Part shown: one piece after another, positions 44,113-53,844 of the stretch
How positions within the stretch are numbered: the first letter of the stretch is position 1
Layout: the number at the start of each line of letters is the position of its first letter
Source: Rhodophyticola porphyridii
GTDB lineage: Bacteria > Pseudomonadota > Alphaproteobacteria > Rhodobacterales > Rhodobacteraceae
DNA: 64,000 nucleotides
Assembly (NCBI RefSeq): GCF_003688285.1
Contig: NZ_RCNT01000002.1
Coordinates: forward strand, 186,001 to 250,000
Direction of reading: 5' to 3'
Notes under the pieces: model-generated
Told to the model about the DNA's origin: nothing
The model's input: the letters and a program-made list of their open reading frames with translations, nothing else
Databases searched by the model: none
Made by a program: the position numbers and the translations under genes

Positions 44113-45443
44113 GTATGCTGTACCAATCGCAGCGGGCCATGCGCGCCAAACGCCAGGAAGCCATGCGCCGCGGGGTAATGGCGATCCTTGATGTGGGCAG
44201 CCACAAGATCGCCTGTCTTGTGCTGCGCTTCGACAGCTCGGACGAATTTCGCCCGTCCGACGGGGTCGGCGCGATGGCGGGGCAATCCTCGTTCCGGGTG
44301 ATCGGGGCGGCAACCACGCGGTCGCGCGGCGTGAAGTTCGGCGAGATCGAGACGATGCAGGAAACAGAACGCGCGATCCGGACGGCGGTTCAGGGCGCGC
44401 AGAAAATGGCCGCCTCCCGCGTGGATCATGTGATCGTCAGCTTTGCCGGCGCGCGCCCGCGATCCTACGGGCTGACCGGGGAGGTCAGCCTGCAGACAGG
44501 AACGGTCAGCGAATGCGATGTCGCCCGGGTTCTGGCCGCCTGCGATGTGCCGGATTTCGGCGAGGGCCGCGAGGTACTGCATGCGCAGCCGGTGAATTTC
44601 GCGCTCGATCACCGGACCGGGCTTAGCGATCCGCGCGGGCATGTGGGCAACCGGCTGTCCACGGATATGCATCTGCTGACCATCGACGCCCACGCGATCG
44701 AAAATCTGCTTTACTGCGTCAAACGCTGCGATCTGGAGTTGGCCGGCATCGCGTCGTCGTCCTATGTGGCCGGTGTGGCGAGCCTTGTGGAGGATGAGCA
44801 GGAACTGGGGGCGGCCTGCATAGATATGGGCGGCGGCTCGACCGGGCTGTCGATCTTCATCAAGAAACACATGATTTTCGCCGATACCGTGCGCATGGGG
44901 GGGGACCACGTCACCTCGGATATCAGTCAGGGGCTGCAGATTCCGATGCATGACGCGGAACGGCTGAAAACCCGCTTCGGCGGCGTCGTCGCCACCGGCA
45001 TAGATGACCGGGAACGGATCGAACTCGAAGCCGATACCGGCGACTGGCACCACGACCGGCGCACGATTTCACGGGCCGAACTGATCGGCGTGATGCGACC
45101 CCGGGTGGAGGAAATCCTCGAAGAGGTGCGCGCCCGGCTGGACGCGGCCGGGTTCGACCATCTGCCAAGCCAGCGGATCGTTCTGACCGGCGGGGCCAGT
45201 CAGGTGCCCGGCCTCGATGCGCTGGCATCGAAGATTCTGGGCAATCAGGTACGGCTCGGACGACCGCTGCGCGTGCAGGGCCTGCCGCAATCGGCTTGCG
45301 GCCCCGCATTTTCCGCCTGTGTGGGCCTGTCGCTCTTCGCGGCTTACCCGCAGGACGAGTGGTGGGACTTCGAAGTGCCCGCCGATCGGTACCCCGCGCG
45401 CTCTCTGAAACGGGCGGTAAAATGGTTCCGCGACAACTGGTAA
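44109..45443 (+). CDS. ftsA: Cell-division actin-like ATPase FtsA
   Basis: 444 residues. MAILDVGSHKIACLVLRF is phosphate loop 1; ACIDMGGGSTGLSIFIKKHM is phosphate 2; IVLTGGASQVPGLDALASKI is the adenosine motif. The SHS2-like 1C insertion follows the first block. The C-terminal amphipathic segment RYPARSLKRAVKWFRDNW is the usual membrane-targeting helix. FtsA anchors FtsZ at the membrane. It is followed by a 192-base gap before ftsZ. Confidence 0.96.
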   Translation: MSMLYQSQRAMRAKRQEAMRRGVMAILDVGSHKIACLVLRFDSSDEFRPSDGVGAMAGQSSFRVIGAATTRSRGVKFGEIETMQETERAIRTAVQGAQKMAASRVDHVIVSFAGARPRSYGLTGEVSLQTGTVSECDVARVLAACDVPDFGEGREVLHAQPVNFALDHRTGLSDPRGHVGNRLSTDMHLLTIDAHAIENLLYCVKRCDLELAGIASSSYVAGVASLVEDEQELGAACIDMGGGSTGLSIFIKKHMIFADTVRMGGDHVTSDISQGLQIPMHDAERLKTRFGGVVATGIDDRERIELEADTGDWHHDRRTISRAELIGVMRPRVEEILEEVRARLDAAGFDHLPSQRIVLTGGASQVPGLDALASKILGNQVRLGRPLRVQGLPQSACGPAFSACVGLSLFAAYPQDEWWDFEVPADRYPARSLKRAVKWFRDNW

Positions 45444-45635
45444 CCGCAATATCCGGGGTGATCGGGCGAAATACCGCCTATCAGCCTCAAATTTGCCCTA
45501 TATTTTGCGGTTTTCTGCCAGTTTTCGCGTGACGGAGGTTAATGAAAGCGTTAATCTCGCCTGAAAATGAGGCAGCACATGGCCAAACGGCAAAAGACCG
45601 GGGCCTATATCCATGAAAACAGGCGGACAGAGCTA

Positions 45636-47195
45636 ATGACCTTGAATCTCACCATGCCGGATGATCAGCCGGACCTGAAACCTCGCATCACCGTATTCGG
45701 CGTGGGGGGCGCTGGCGGCAACGCGGTCAACAACATGATCGAGCAGTCGCTGGACGGGTGTGAGTTTGTGGTTGCCAATACCGACGCACAGGCGCTGGCT
45801 CAGTCGAACGCCACCGCGCGCATCCAGATGGGCGCCCGCGTGACCGAGGGTTTGGGCGCGGGTGCCCGGCCCGCCGTCGGTGCATCGGCCGCCGAGGAGT
45901 CGATCGAGGATATCGTCGATCACCTTGCGGGCGCGCATATGGCCTTCATTACCGCGGGCATGGGCGGCGGCACCGGAACGGGCGCGGCCCCGATCATCGC
46001 GCAGGCTGCGCGCGAACTTGGTGTGCTGACCGTGGGCGTGGTGACCAAGCCGTTTCAGTTCGAGGGCGCGAAACGCATGCGTCAGGCCGATGAGGGCATC
46101 GAGGCGCTGCAAAAGGTCGTCGATACGCTAATCATCATCCCGAACCAGAATCTGTTCCGCCTCGCCAACGAGAAAACAACCTTCACCGAAGCCTTCGCGA
46201 TGGCCGATGACGTGCTCTATCAGGGCGTCAAGGGCGTGACCGATCTGATGGTGCGCCCGGGTCTGATCAACCTCGACTTCGCCGACGTCCGCGCCGTGAT
46301 GAACGAGATGGGCAAGGCGATGATGGGCACCGGCGAGGCCGATGGCGAATCGCGCGCGGTTCAGGCCGCGGAGAAGGCGATTGCCAATCCGCTTCTCGAC
46401 GAGATCAGCCTGCGGGGCGCACGCGGCGTTTTGATCAATATCACAGGCGGTTACGACCTGACCTTGTTCGAACTGGACGAGGCCGCGAACCGCATTCGCG
46501 AGGAAGTGGACCCCGAGGCGAACATCATCGTGGGATCGACCCTCGACACCGCTATGGAGGGCCGGATGCGGGTGAGTGTCGTGGCCACCGGCATCGACGC
46601 CGGCGAGGTCCAGCAGGATATTCCGATCACCACCCGCAGCCGTCTGCGTGAGCCGGTCGCCGCCGCCCCGGTGGACACGGACGAAGTGGAAACGCCGGAT
46701 ATCGCCGCCGTCGCGGCCGATGCTCAGCCCGAGCCGAGCCTTTTCTCCGATCTGGATGCAGGTCAGGCTTCCGATGGCTATGGTGAGGACGATGTGCCGG
46801 AGCCTGCCTATCAACCGCAGCCCGCCGCGGCACCGGCGTTCATGCGGCCCGCGGCTGCAGCGCCCGCTGTCGCGGCCGAGCCCGAAGCCGAGTTCGTCGC
46901 CCCGCGGCCCGTTTCGGCCAGCACCCCCTCGCCGGAAGCGCTGGCCCGTCTGCGCGCCGCGATCAACAAGGAAGCCCCCGGAGCACAGGCCCGCGCGGCC
47001 GAGACCGAGGGCAAACCGCGTTTCGGGATCAACTCCCTGATCAACCGGATGACCGGCCACGGAGAAGACCAGCCTGCGCCGGTCGAGCGGCGCCAGCCGC
47101 CGGTTGCCAGCCGTCCGGCACCTGAAGACGCCCATGTCGACCCCGATCAGGAGCGGATCGAAATCCCGGCCTTCCTGCGGCGTCAAGCCAACTAA
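45636..47195 (+). CDS. ftsZ: Cell-division GTPase FtsZ
   Basis: 519 residues from ATG 45636 ([20 protein letters not shown]), the family-typical start; 23 in-frame codons upstream are not typical. [16 protein letters not shown] and the tubulin signature [12 protein letters not shown] (about 108-119) form the GTP site. A long variable, Ala/Pro/Glu-rich linker (about 330-505) ends in [12 protein letters not shown], the FtsA-binding tail. The T7-loop region reads [20 protein letters not shown]. It forms the Z ring. A strong terminator follows. Confidence 0.97.
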   Translation: MTLNLTMPDDQPDLKPRITVFGVGGAGGNAVNNMIEQSLDGCEFVVANTDAQALAQSNATARIQMGARVTEGLGAGARPAVGASAAEESIEDIVDHLAGAHMAFITAGMGGGTGTGAAPIIAQAARELGVLTVGVVTKPFQFEGAKRMRQADEGIEALQKVVDTLIIIPNQNLFRLANEKTTFTEAFAMADDVLYQGVKGVTDLMVRPGLINLDFADVRAVMNEMGKAMMGTGEADGESRAVQAAEKAIANPLLDEISLRGARGVLINITGGYDLTLFELDEAANRIREEVDPEANIIVGSTLDTAMEGRMRVSVVATGIDAGEVQQDIPITTRSRLREPVAAAPVDTDEVETPDIAAVAADAQPEPSLFSDLDAGQASDGYGEDDVPEPAYQPQPAAAPAFMRPAAAAPAVAAEPEAEFVAPRPVSASTPSPEALARLRAAINKEAPGAQARAAETEGKPRFGINSLINRMTGHGEDQPAPVERRQPPVASRPAPEDAHVDPDQERIEIPAFLRRQAN

Positions 47196-47213
47196 ACCAT
47201 CACAACACCGCAA

Positions 47214-47242
47214 GAAAGGCCGGCCTCGCGCCGGCCTTTTTT
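47214..47242 (+). terminator. Rho-independent terminator after ftsZ
   Basis: AAAGGCCGGC-CTCGC-GCCGGCCTTTTTT: a 10-pair stem, 5-base loop and T tract, 20 bases after the ftsZ stop. It closes the division operon and separates it from lpxC. Confidence 0.93.
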
Positions 47243-47269
47243 CATTCCCGATCATGCGTTTAGCCTGAG

Positions 47270-47312
47270 TTGCCAATAAATGTGGCAGAATCTTGCCGAT
47301 ACTCACGGGCAA
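47270..47312. promoter_or_regulatory. Alternating TTGCC/GGCAA half-sites ahead of lpxC
   Basis: TGCCA-N7-TGGCA (47271-47287) and TTGCC-N10-GGCAA (47293-47312) are two short inverted repeats sharing the TTGCC theme, in the terminator-lpxC gap of about 200 bases. They may be binding sites of a regulator at the lpxC promoter. No clear -35/-10 pair could be fixed. Confidence 0.35.
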
Positions 47313-47441
47313 TGTTGCAACCCGTCATAAAGGTTGAATTGTCTCTACCGCGCGCGCCCGATAGGCACCATTTTGAACCGGTTTGAGACGGAACCGGACA
47401 TATGAGCAGACGTTGATCTTGGCTACCGATTGGTGAACCAC

Positions 47442-48365
47442 GTGCAGGCAACCCTACGATCCTCCATCAGCTTTGCGGGCGTTGGCCTGCATACAGGCCA
47501 TCCGGTTCGCATGACCGTCCGGCCTGCGGCTGCGCATTTCGGGATCTGGTTTCAGCGCACCGATATCCGGGATCGCGACAATCTCATCCCGGCGCGGTTC
47601 GATCTGGTGCCGGACAGCCGCCTGTGCACAAAGTTGCAGAACGAGGCCGGTGTGGAGGTGTCGACCATCGAACATCTGATGGCGGCGCTGGCCGGTTGCG
47701 GCATCCATAACGCGCTTGTGGAGATGGACGGCCCCGAGGTTCCGATCCTCGACGGGTCTGCGGCGCAGTTCGTGCGCGGCTTCCTGTCCCGCGGGATCCA
47801 GCATCAGGGCGCCCCGATCCACGCGATCGAGGTTCTGAAGACGGTCACGGTGACCGAAGGCGACGCGACGGCCACGATCAGCCCGGATATGGGCCTGACG
47901 ATGAGTTTCACGATCGATTTCGCCGATGCGGCCATTGGCCGTCAGACCCGAGTGGCGAACCTTGCCAATGGTCGGTTCGTGCGCGAGCTTTGCGACAGCC
48001 GCACCTTCTGCCGTCAGGCGGATGTGGATGCAATGCAGGCAAACGGTCTTGCGCTCGGCGGCATCCCCGGTGAAAACGCGGTGGTTTTCGATGGCGACGA
48101 AGTGACCAGCCCCGGCGGCCTGCGCCATGCGGATGAAGCCGTGCGCCACAAGATGCTCGATGCGCTTGGCGATCTGGCGCTGGCAGGAGCCCCGCTTCTG
48201 GGCCGTTACGAAGGTGTCCGGGCCGGTCACATGCTGACCAACCGGTTGCTCAGAGTTCTCTTTTCGACCCCGGGCGCGACCCGTCTGGTCGAATGCTCGC
48301 CCGCTCAGGCGGCGCGTCTGCCCGGGGTCGGCGTCAATCCGACCGATCTGGCCTATGTCGCTTGA
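47442..48365 (+). CDS. lpxC: UDP-3-O-acyl-GlcNAc deacetylase LpxC
   Basis: 307 residues from GTG 47442 (MQATLRSSISFAGVGLHTG). TTG and GTG codons 3-4 codons upstream are alternatives, but this start places the active-site residues within two of the Escherichia coli numbers. Zinc ligands are His78 (STIEHLMAAL), His236 and Asp240 (RHKMLDALGDL); the catalytic His263 is in GHMLTN. It performs the committed step of lipid A synthesis in the cytoplasm. It has its own promoter region after the ftsZ terminator; bamD follows after 112 bases. Confidence 0.95.
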   Translation: MQATLRSSISFAGVGLHTGHPVRMTVRPAAAHFGIWFQRTDIRDRDNLIPARFDLVPDSRLCTKLQNEAGVEVSTIEHLMAALAGCGIHNALVEMDGPEVPILDGSAAQFVRGFLSRGIQHQGAPIHAIEVLKTVTVTEGDATATISPDMGLTMSFTIDFADAAIGRQTRVANLANGRFVRELCDSRTFCRQADVDAMQANGLALGGIPGENAVVFDGDEVTSPGGLRHADEAVRHKMLDALGDLALAGAPLLGRYEGVRAGHMLTNRLLRVLFSTPGATRLVECSPAQAARLPGVGVNPTDLAYVA

Positions 48366-48477
48366 AGGGCGACTGCGCTGCATTCAGGCATTTTGCCCTC
48401 AGAATTAATGTGCTAGGACCATACATAGACAGGGCGGGCGCGCAAGCCTGCCGGAGACGGTGGACGGGGTTGCAGGC

Positions 48478-49350
48478 ATGTTACGCGGGCTGAACAGCAT
48501 CACAGGGCGCACAAGACTGAGCGTTGCGATGGTCTTGGTTCTTGTTCTTGGCGCATGCGGTGGTGGTGGCGGCCTATTCGGCGGAAACCGCAGCAACGAC
48601 GTGCCGCTGGAAGAACTGGGCGCGCAGGAGATTTTCCAGCTGGCCGAGTTCGAGCTTTCGCGCGATGACCCAGAAGAGGCCGCGCGCCTGTTCACCGAGG
48701 TCGAACGCCTGCATCCCTATTCGGAATGGGCCAAACGTGCGCTGATCATGTCGGCCTTCGCCTACCATGCGGACGGCGACTACGAAAACGCCCGTGTCGC
48801 CGCACAACGCTATATCGATTTCTATCCAGCCGATGAGGATGCGGCCTATGCGCAGTATCTGCTGGCGCTCAGCTATTACGACCAGATCGATCAGGTCGGC
48901 CGCGACCAAGGCATCACCTTTCAGGCGCTTCAGGCCCTGCGCCTTGTGATCGAGCGCTATCCCGACAGCCCTTATGCGACCTCCGCGATCTTGAAATTCG
49001 ATCTGGCTTTCGACCATCTGGCTGGCAAGGAAATGGAGATCGGGCGTTATTATCTGCGCCGCGGCCATTACACCGCCGCGATCAACCGCTTCCGCGTCGT
49101 CGTCGAGGAATTCCAGACCACCAGCCACACGCCCGAGGCGCTGCACCGCCTTGTGGAGGCCTATCTGTCGCTCGGACTCACCGATGATGCGCAGACCGCC
49201 GCGGCGATTCTGGGCTACAACTTCCAGTCTTCGCCGTTCTACGACGACAGTTTCCGCCTCCTCACGGGGCGTGATCTGAGCCCCGAGGCGGCCGGTGAAG
49301 GATGGTTGCGCGACATCTGGCGGCAGACGGTTCGCGGCGCTTGGCTTTAA
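48478..49350 (+). CDS. bamD: Outer-membrane assembly lipoprotein BamD
   Basis: 290 residues from ATG 48478; a GTG six codons upstream is less likely. Lipoprotein signal with lipobox LGAC, followed by a Gly-rich linker. About five tetratricopeptide repeats follow: LFTEVERLHPYSEWAKRALI, NARVAAQRYIDFYPADEDAA, LRLVIERYPDSPYATSAI and YYLRRGHYTAAINRFRVVVE. BamD is an essential part of the BAM complex that inserts beta-barrel proteins. The lpxC-bamD-recN order is common in this group. Confidence 0.94.
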   Translation: MLRGLNSITGRTRLSVAMVLVLVLGACGGGGGLFGGNRSNDVPLEELGAQEIFQLAEFELSRDDPEEAARLFTEVERLHPYSEWAKRALIMSAFAYHADGDYENARVAAQRYIDFYPADEDAAYAQYLLALSYYDQIDQVGRDQGITFQALQALRLVIERYPDSPYATSAILKFDLAFDHLAGKEMEIGRYYLRRGHYTAAINRFRVVVEEFQTTSHTPEALHRLVEAYLSLGLTDDAQTAAAILGYNFQSSPFYDDSFRLLTGRDLSPEAAGEGWLRDIWRQTVRGAWL

Positions 49351-49394
49351 CCGGATTTGGGGCGTCTTGCCCCCGGCTTACGGACTGAAGGTGG

Positions 49395-51053
49395 ATGCTG
49401 CGCCATCTCGACATTCGGGACATGCTGATCATCGACCGGCTGGAGCTTGCGTTCCAGCCGGGCCTGAATGTTCTGACCGGGGAAACCGGGGCGGGGAAAT
49501 CCATTCTGCTGGACAGTCTGGGCTTCGTGCTCGGCTGGCGTGGGCGGGCGGATCTGGTGAGAACCGGCGCCGATCAGGGCGAGGTTGTCGCGGTGTTCGA
49601 CCTTGCCCCCGGGCATCCCGCTTTCACGGTGCTGGAGGCGGCGGGGCTACCCGCAGGCGATGAGTTGATCCTGCGCCGGGTGAACACGCCCGAAGGTCGC
49701 AAGACGGCCTGGGTCAATGATCGCCGCGCCAGCGGTGATGTGCTGCGCGCGCTGAGCGATACTTTGGTGGAGCTGCACGGGCAGCAGGACGACCGCGGGC
49801 TTCTGGACCCGCGTCAGCATCGCGCGATGCTGGACGCCTATGGCGGGCTTGCCGATATGCGCGCCGAGGTCGCCGGGTTCTGGCGCGCGCGGTCGGCGGC
49901 GGAAAAATCCCTTGCCAAGGCCGAGGCGGCGCTGGCTGATATACAGGCGGAGGAGGAGTTCCTGCGTCATTCCGTGGCCGAACTCGACGCGCTGGATCCG
50001 CAACCGGGGGAGGATGCGGAACTGGACAGCAGGCGCCGCCTCATGCAGGGCGCGGAACGGATGCGCGCCGATCTCGCCAAGGCGTTGAGCGCGCTTGGAC
50101 CGGATGGGGCGGAGGGTGCGATGGGGGATGCCGCGCGCTGGCTCGACGGGCTGGCCGGTCAGGCGGAGGGCGGGCTGGAAGAGCCGCTGGCCTCGATCGA
50201 ACGCGCGCTGGTGGAACTGGGCGAGGCGCAGGCCGGGGTGGACCGCTTTGCCGAAACCCTGAATTTCAATCCCGCGGCCCTTGAAGAGACCGAAGAGCGG
50301 CTCTTTGCCTTGAGGGGGCTGGCCCGGAAACACGGGGTGGCGCCCGATGATCTCGGGGCCTTCGCTGCCGATCTGCAAAGCCGGCTGGCGGCACTTGACG
50401 GCGGCGCACATCAGATCGAGGGCCTGCGGATCGCGCTGGCCGATGTGACGGCGGAGTATGATCGCGCCGCGGCCGGGCTTTCCGATGCGCGCGCTGCGGC
50501 GGCGGTGCGGCTGGATGCGGATATGGCCGGCGAACTGGCCCCGTTGAAGATGGAACGGGCGGTTTTTTCCACCACGCTTGCCGAGGCGCCGGCGGGCCCC
50601 GACGGGGTGGATGCGGTGGCCTTTGTGGTGGCGACGAACCCCGGCGCGCCCGCAGGGCCGCTCAGCAAGATTGCATCGGGCGGGGAGTTGTCGCGCTTTC
50701 TGCTGGCGCTGAAAGTCTGCCTGACCCGCGAAGCGGAAGGCGTGACGATGATCTTCGACGAGATCGACAGGGGCGTCGGCGGCGCAACGGCGGATGCCGT
50801 GGGCAAACGTCTGGCAGCCTTGGCCGAGGGGGGGCAGGTGCTGGTCGTCACCCATTCGCCGCAGGTCGCCGCGCGCGGTGCGCATCACTGGCGCGTGGCC
50901 AAGGCGGTCCGTGGCGGCATCACCACATCCGAGGTCAGCCCGCTGGACGCCGACGCCCGCGTTGACGAGGTCGCAAGGATGCTGGCCGGCGACACGGTGA
51001 CGGCCGCGGCCCGCGATGCGGCCCGGGCACTGCTTCAGGCGAGAGACGGCTGA
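49395..51053 (+). CDS. recN: DNA repair protein RecN
   Basis: 552 residues. SMC-like ATPase: the N-terminal Walker A LTGETGAGKSILLDSLGFVL (residues about 29-48), a central coiled coil split by a short hinge, the signature KIASGGELSRFLLALK, and Walker B MIFDEIDRGVGGATADAVGK. It acts in double-strand break repair. The start is 44 bases after bamD. The gene ends 23 bases before a convergent SnoaL-like gene. Confidence 0.95.
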   Translation: MLRHLDIRDMLIIDRLELAFQPGLNVLTGETGAGKSILLDSLGFVLGWRGRADLVRTGADQGEVVAVFDLAPGHPAFTVLEAAGLPAGDELILRRVNTPEGRKTAWVNDRRASGDVLRALSDTLVELHGQQDDRGLLDPRQHRAMLDAYGGLADMRAEVAGFWRARSAAEKSLAKAEAALADIQAEEEFLRHSVAELDALDPQPGEDAELDSRRRLMQGAERMRADLAKALSALGPDGAEGAMGDAARWLDGLAGQAEGGLEEPLASIERALVELGEAQAGVDRFAETLNFNPAALEETEERLFALRGLARKHGVAPDDLGAFAADLQSRLAALDGGAHQIEGLRIALADVTAEYDRAAAGLSDARAAAAVRLDADMAGELAPLKMERAVFSTTLAEAPAGPDGVDAVAFVVATNPGAPAGPLSKIASGGELSRFLLALKVCLTREAEGVTMIFDEIDRGVGGATADAVGKRLAALAEGGQVLVVTHSPQVAARGAHHWRVAKAVRGGITTSEVSPLDADARVDEVARMLAGDTVTAAARDAARALLQARDG

Positions 51054-51076
51054 AGAGGCCGCGTTGCAGATCCTGC

Positions 51077-51535
51077 TCAGGACCGGCGGTAATCCTGCGG
51101 GCGCAGGCCAGTGGCGGATGCAAGCTGCGTTTCCGCGCCCGGGACGATATCGGTATTCTGGGCGGAAAGAACACGCCAGCCGCGGGCGGTCTTTTCGGCC
51201 ACGAATGACAGGATCGTGCTGCGCGCCGGGGCCTCCGCCCCGTCGGGTGTCAGTTGCCCGCTCAGCCGCATTCTGGCGTGAATGACCGCGACGCCTTCGC
51301 CGATCCTGCGGGTTTTCACCCGGCCAAGCACAAGTCTGCTTTGCGCAAAGAAACGCGTCAGCGCATAGTCATGGGCAGCTTCGATAGCGGCCCGATCCTC
51401 CCACCAGATGCCCACCACATTCACGAAATCGGCATCCGGGGCGAAGAGCGCGGCGAGCGCCCCGGCGTCCCGCGCCGCCCACGCGGCGACGAAGGCGGCA
51501 GGGATTTCCCCGGGGCTTTGGGGCAGGGCGGCCAT
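51077..51535 (-). CDS. SnoaL-like / SgcJ-EcaC family protein
   Basis: 152 residues with a SnoaL/NTF2-like cone fold: IPAAFVAAWAARDAGALAAL, FAPDADFVNVVGIWWEDRAA, then beta strands including ILSFVAEKTARGWRVLSAQN. The family (DUF4440-like) includes hydrolases, isomerases and proteins of unknown role. No catalytic residues can be assigned here. It is a single gene convergent with recN. Confidence 0.8.
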   Translation of the reverse strand: MAALPQSPGEIPAAFVAAWAARDAGALAALFAPDADFVNVVGIWWEDRAAIEAAHDYALTRFFAQSRLVLGRVKTRRIGEGVAVIHARMRLSGQLTPDGAEAPARSTILSFVAEKTARGWRVLSAQNTDIVPGAETQLASATGLRPQDYRRS

Positions 51536-51696
51536 GCGCTTGTGTCCTCCACGGGGTTTCCAGCTTCAAAGTCTTGTTTTACAACCAAGATAGGCCCGCC
51601 AGCAACGGATGACGTGCAAGGGCCCCCATACCCCCGCTGCGCCGCCGGACCCGGCGACACCGGTCAAACAGATCTATCCGGGTCCGCGATACGGGG

Positions 51697-53394
51697 ATGG
51701 CCTCTTTGGCCCAGGACAGCCGCTCGGTTTTCAAGCATCAGCTCGACACTGTTGTCGCAACCTGTCGCGGTGGCTGGCAGGTCCTGCGCCAGAAGGGCCC
51801 CAGCCAGGTGCAATTCTGGTTCATCGCGCTGGCCATCGGGATCGCGGCGGGATTTGCGGCGCTGCTGTTCCGGATAGGGATCAGCGCGCTGCAAACGCGG
51901 CTTTACGGTGTAGAAGACGTGCGGATGCTGCATTCCTTCGCGGAAAGCCTGCCGTGGTACTGGATCTTGATGATCCCGGCGTTCGGCGGGCTGGTGGTCG
52001 GGCTGATCCTGCACTGGTTCACACCCGATGCGCGGGTCAGATCGGTGGCCGATGTGATCGAGGGGGCCGCGCTGGCCGATGGCAGGGTGGAGCAGAAAGC
52101 GGGGCTCGCCTCCGCGGCGGCCTCGCTGATCACCCTTGGCAGCGGCGGCTCCTCGGGGCGGGAGGGACCGGTCGTTCATCTGGCGGCCGTCATCTCCAGC
52201 CGTGTCTCCGACTGGATCAAGGCCGACGGGATCACCGGTCGCGATCTTCTGGGCTGCGCCGTGGCCGCCGCCGTCAGCGCGTCGTTCAATGCGCCCATCG
52301 CCGGTGCGATTTTCGCCCTTGAGGTTGTCCTGAGGCATTTCGCGGTTCACGCCTTCGCGCCCATCGTCATCGCCTCCGCCGCCGGTACGGTCATCAACCG
52401 GCTGGAATTCGGCGATGTGACCGAGTTCAGTCTTGGCCGCGACAGCAGCCTGCAGTTCTATGTCGAACTGCCGGCCTTTCTGATCCTCGGGCTGGTCTGC
52501 GGGATCATCGCGGTCGCGTTCATGCGGGCGATCTTCTGGGCCGAGGATATGGGCTCGCTGATCCAGCGTCTCGCGAACCTGCCGCGATGGCTGCGCCCGG
52601 CGGTGGCGGGCCTGATGCTTGGCGCCATCGCGATCTGGTTCCCGCATATCATCGGGGTCGGCTACGAGACGACCTCCGCCGCGCTGACCGGTGAATTGCT
52701 GCTTCACGAAGCAATCGTGTTTGCGATGATCAAAACCGCCGCGGTCGCGATCACTGTCGGCGGCCGGATGGGCGGCGGGGTCTTCTCGCCATCGTTGATG
52801 GTCGGGGCGCTGGCGGGGCTGGCGTTCGGCATCATCGCAACCGGGCTTCTGCCAAACGTCTCCGGATCGGAGACGTTGTATGCGCTGGCCGGGATGGGAG
52901 CGGTGGCTGCGGCGGTTCTGGGCGCGCCGATTTCGACCACGCTGATCGTGTTCGAGTTGACGGGCGACTGGCAAACGGGACTGGCCGTGATGGTTGCGGT
53001 CTCCATGTCCACCGCGCTCGCCTCGCGCCTTGTGGATCGCTCGTTTTTCCTGACGCAACTGGAACGGCGTAACATACATCTTGCAGCCGGGCCGCAGGCC
53101 TATCTTCTGTCGATGTTCCGCGTCGGCAAGGTCATGCGCCCGATGGATCACGAAAACGCCGCTCCCGAAGAGGCGTTGCTGACGCTGATCGATCAGGGCA
53201 TTTTCACCGACACACATGCCACGCTGGAACGTGCTCTGCCGATCTTCGAGCGCACGGGGCTGGATTTCGTCCCGGTCGTGCAGCTGGCGCCGGGCGATGG
53301 CCCCCCTGCGCTGGAAGGGGCACTGTTCCACGTGGATGCGCTGAAGGCCTACAACCGCGCCCTCGCCGCGACCGCGGCAGAGGAACACAGCTGA
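51697..53394 (+). CDS. ClC-family chloride channel or H+/Cl- antiporter with C-terminal CBS-like region
   Basis: 565 residues. Helix-rich membrane part with the ClC selectivity motifs GSGGSSGREGPVV (GREGP with the gating Glu) and GGRMGGGVFSPSLMVGA (GxFxP). A third motif, NAPIAGAIFALEVV, lies between them. The last 100 residues (VMRPMDHENAAPEEALLTLI onwards) look like a degenerate CBS pair. It moves chloride across the inner membrane. A start with no strong ribosome site; the frame begins MASLAQDSRSVFKHQLDTVV. Confidence 0.9.
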   Translation: MASLAQDSRSVFKHQLDTVVATCRGGWQVLRQKGPSQVQFWFIALAIGIAAGFAALLFRIGISALQTRLYGVEDVRMLHSFAESLPWYWILMIPAFGGLVVGLILHWFTPDARVRSVADVIEGAALADGRVEQKAGLASAAASLITLGSGGSSGREGPVVHLAAVISSRVSDWIKADGITGRDLLGCAVAAAVSASFNAPIAGAIFALEVVLRHFAVHAFAPIVIASAAGTVINRLEFGDVTEFSLGRDSSLQFYVELPAFLILGLVCGIIAVAFMRAIFWAEDMGSLIQRLANLPRWLRPAVAGLMLGAIAIWFPHIIGVGYETTSAALTGELLLHEAIVFAMIKTAAVAITVGGRMGGGVFSPSLMVGALAGLAFGIIATGLLPNVSGSETLYALAGMGAVAAAVLGAPISTTLIVFELTGDWQTGLAVMVAVSMSTALASRLVDRSFFLTQLERRNIHLAAGPQAYLLSMFRVGKVMRPMDHENAAPEEALLTLIDQGIFTDTHATLERALPIFERTGLDFVPVVQLAPGDGPPALEGALFHVDALKAYNRALAATAAEEHS

Positions 53395-53421
53395 TACACG
53401 CGCCCGGCGCCCGGGTGCGGT

Positions 53422-53763
53422 CTAGAGTTGCTCCACCGTCACGCGGTCGGTGTAAAAGGCGATGTGATCCTTGATTTCGGCCACGTTGTCCTTGGGTGTC
53501 TCATAGCTCCAGGCGGCATTGGTCAGTTCTTCGGCGGTGGAGGTGACCGTGTAATGCGTCGCCTCACCCTTATGGGGGCAGGTGGTTGTCTTCGAGGTCT
53601 TCTCCAGAAAGGCCATACCGATATCGCCACGCGGGAAATAGATGACCGGAGCATAGCTGCCTTCGGCCAGTTCCAATGCCTGATCGCTTTCGCCGATGAC
53701 GGCGCCGCCTGCGCGGACGACCCATTTGCCGGCGGCTTTTCGAATTGTGATGTGATCGGACAT
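53422..53763 (-). CDS. DUF427 domain protein
   Basis: 113 residues, full length for single-domain DUF427. Diagnostic segments: GKWVVRAGGAVIGESDQALE, YFPRGDIGMAFLEKTSKTTT, CPHKGEATHYTV and AWSYETPKDNVAEIKDHIAF. The family has a small beta-rich fold. Its function is unknown, though such proteins occur widely in Rhodobacterales. It is convergent with the ClC gene (27 bases) and follows the aminopeptidase P gene on the same strand after an 81-base gap. Confidence 0.88.
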   Translation of the reverse strand: MSDHITIRKAAGKWVVRAGGAVIGESDQALELAEGSYAPVIYFPRGDIGMAFLEKTSKTTTCPHKGEATHYTVTSTAEELTNAAWSYETPKDNVAEIKDHIAFYTDRVTVEQL

Positions 53764-53844
53764 GATCTCCCCTCCCTCATGTGGCTTTGGTCAAGCGGCC
53801 CCTCCGGGGGCAAGCATGTGCCCCGGGCCTGTAACGATTTGATG

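Noticed and set aside
45538-45554. CtrA-like GTTAA pair before ftsZ
   Set aside because: TTAA-N8-TTAA is one base off the N7 spacing of full CtrA sites and lies very near the start; too weak to annotate.
45567-45635. Longer FtsZ N-terminus
   Set aside because: The 23 extra codons are Arg/Lys/His-rich, unlike FtsZ, and no ribosome site precedes the ATG at 45567.
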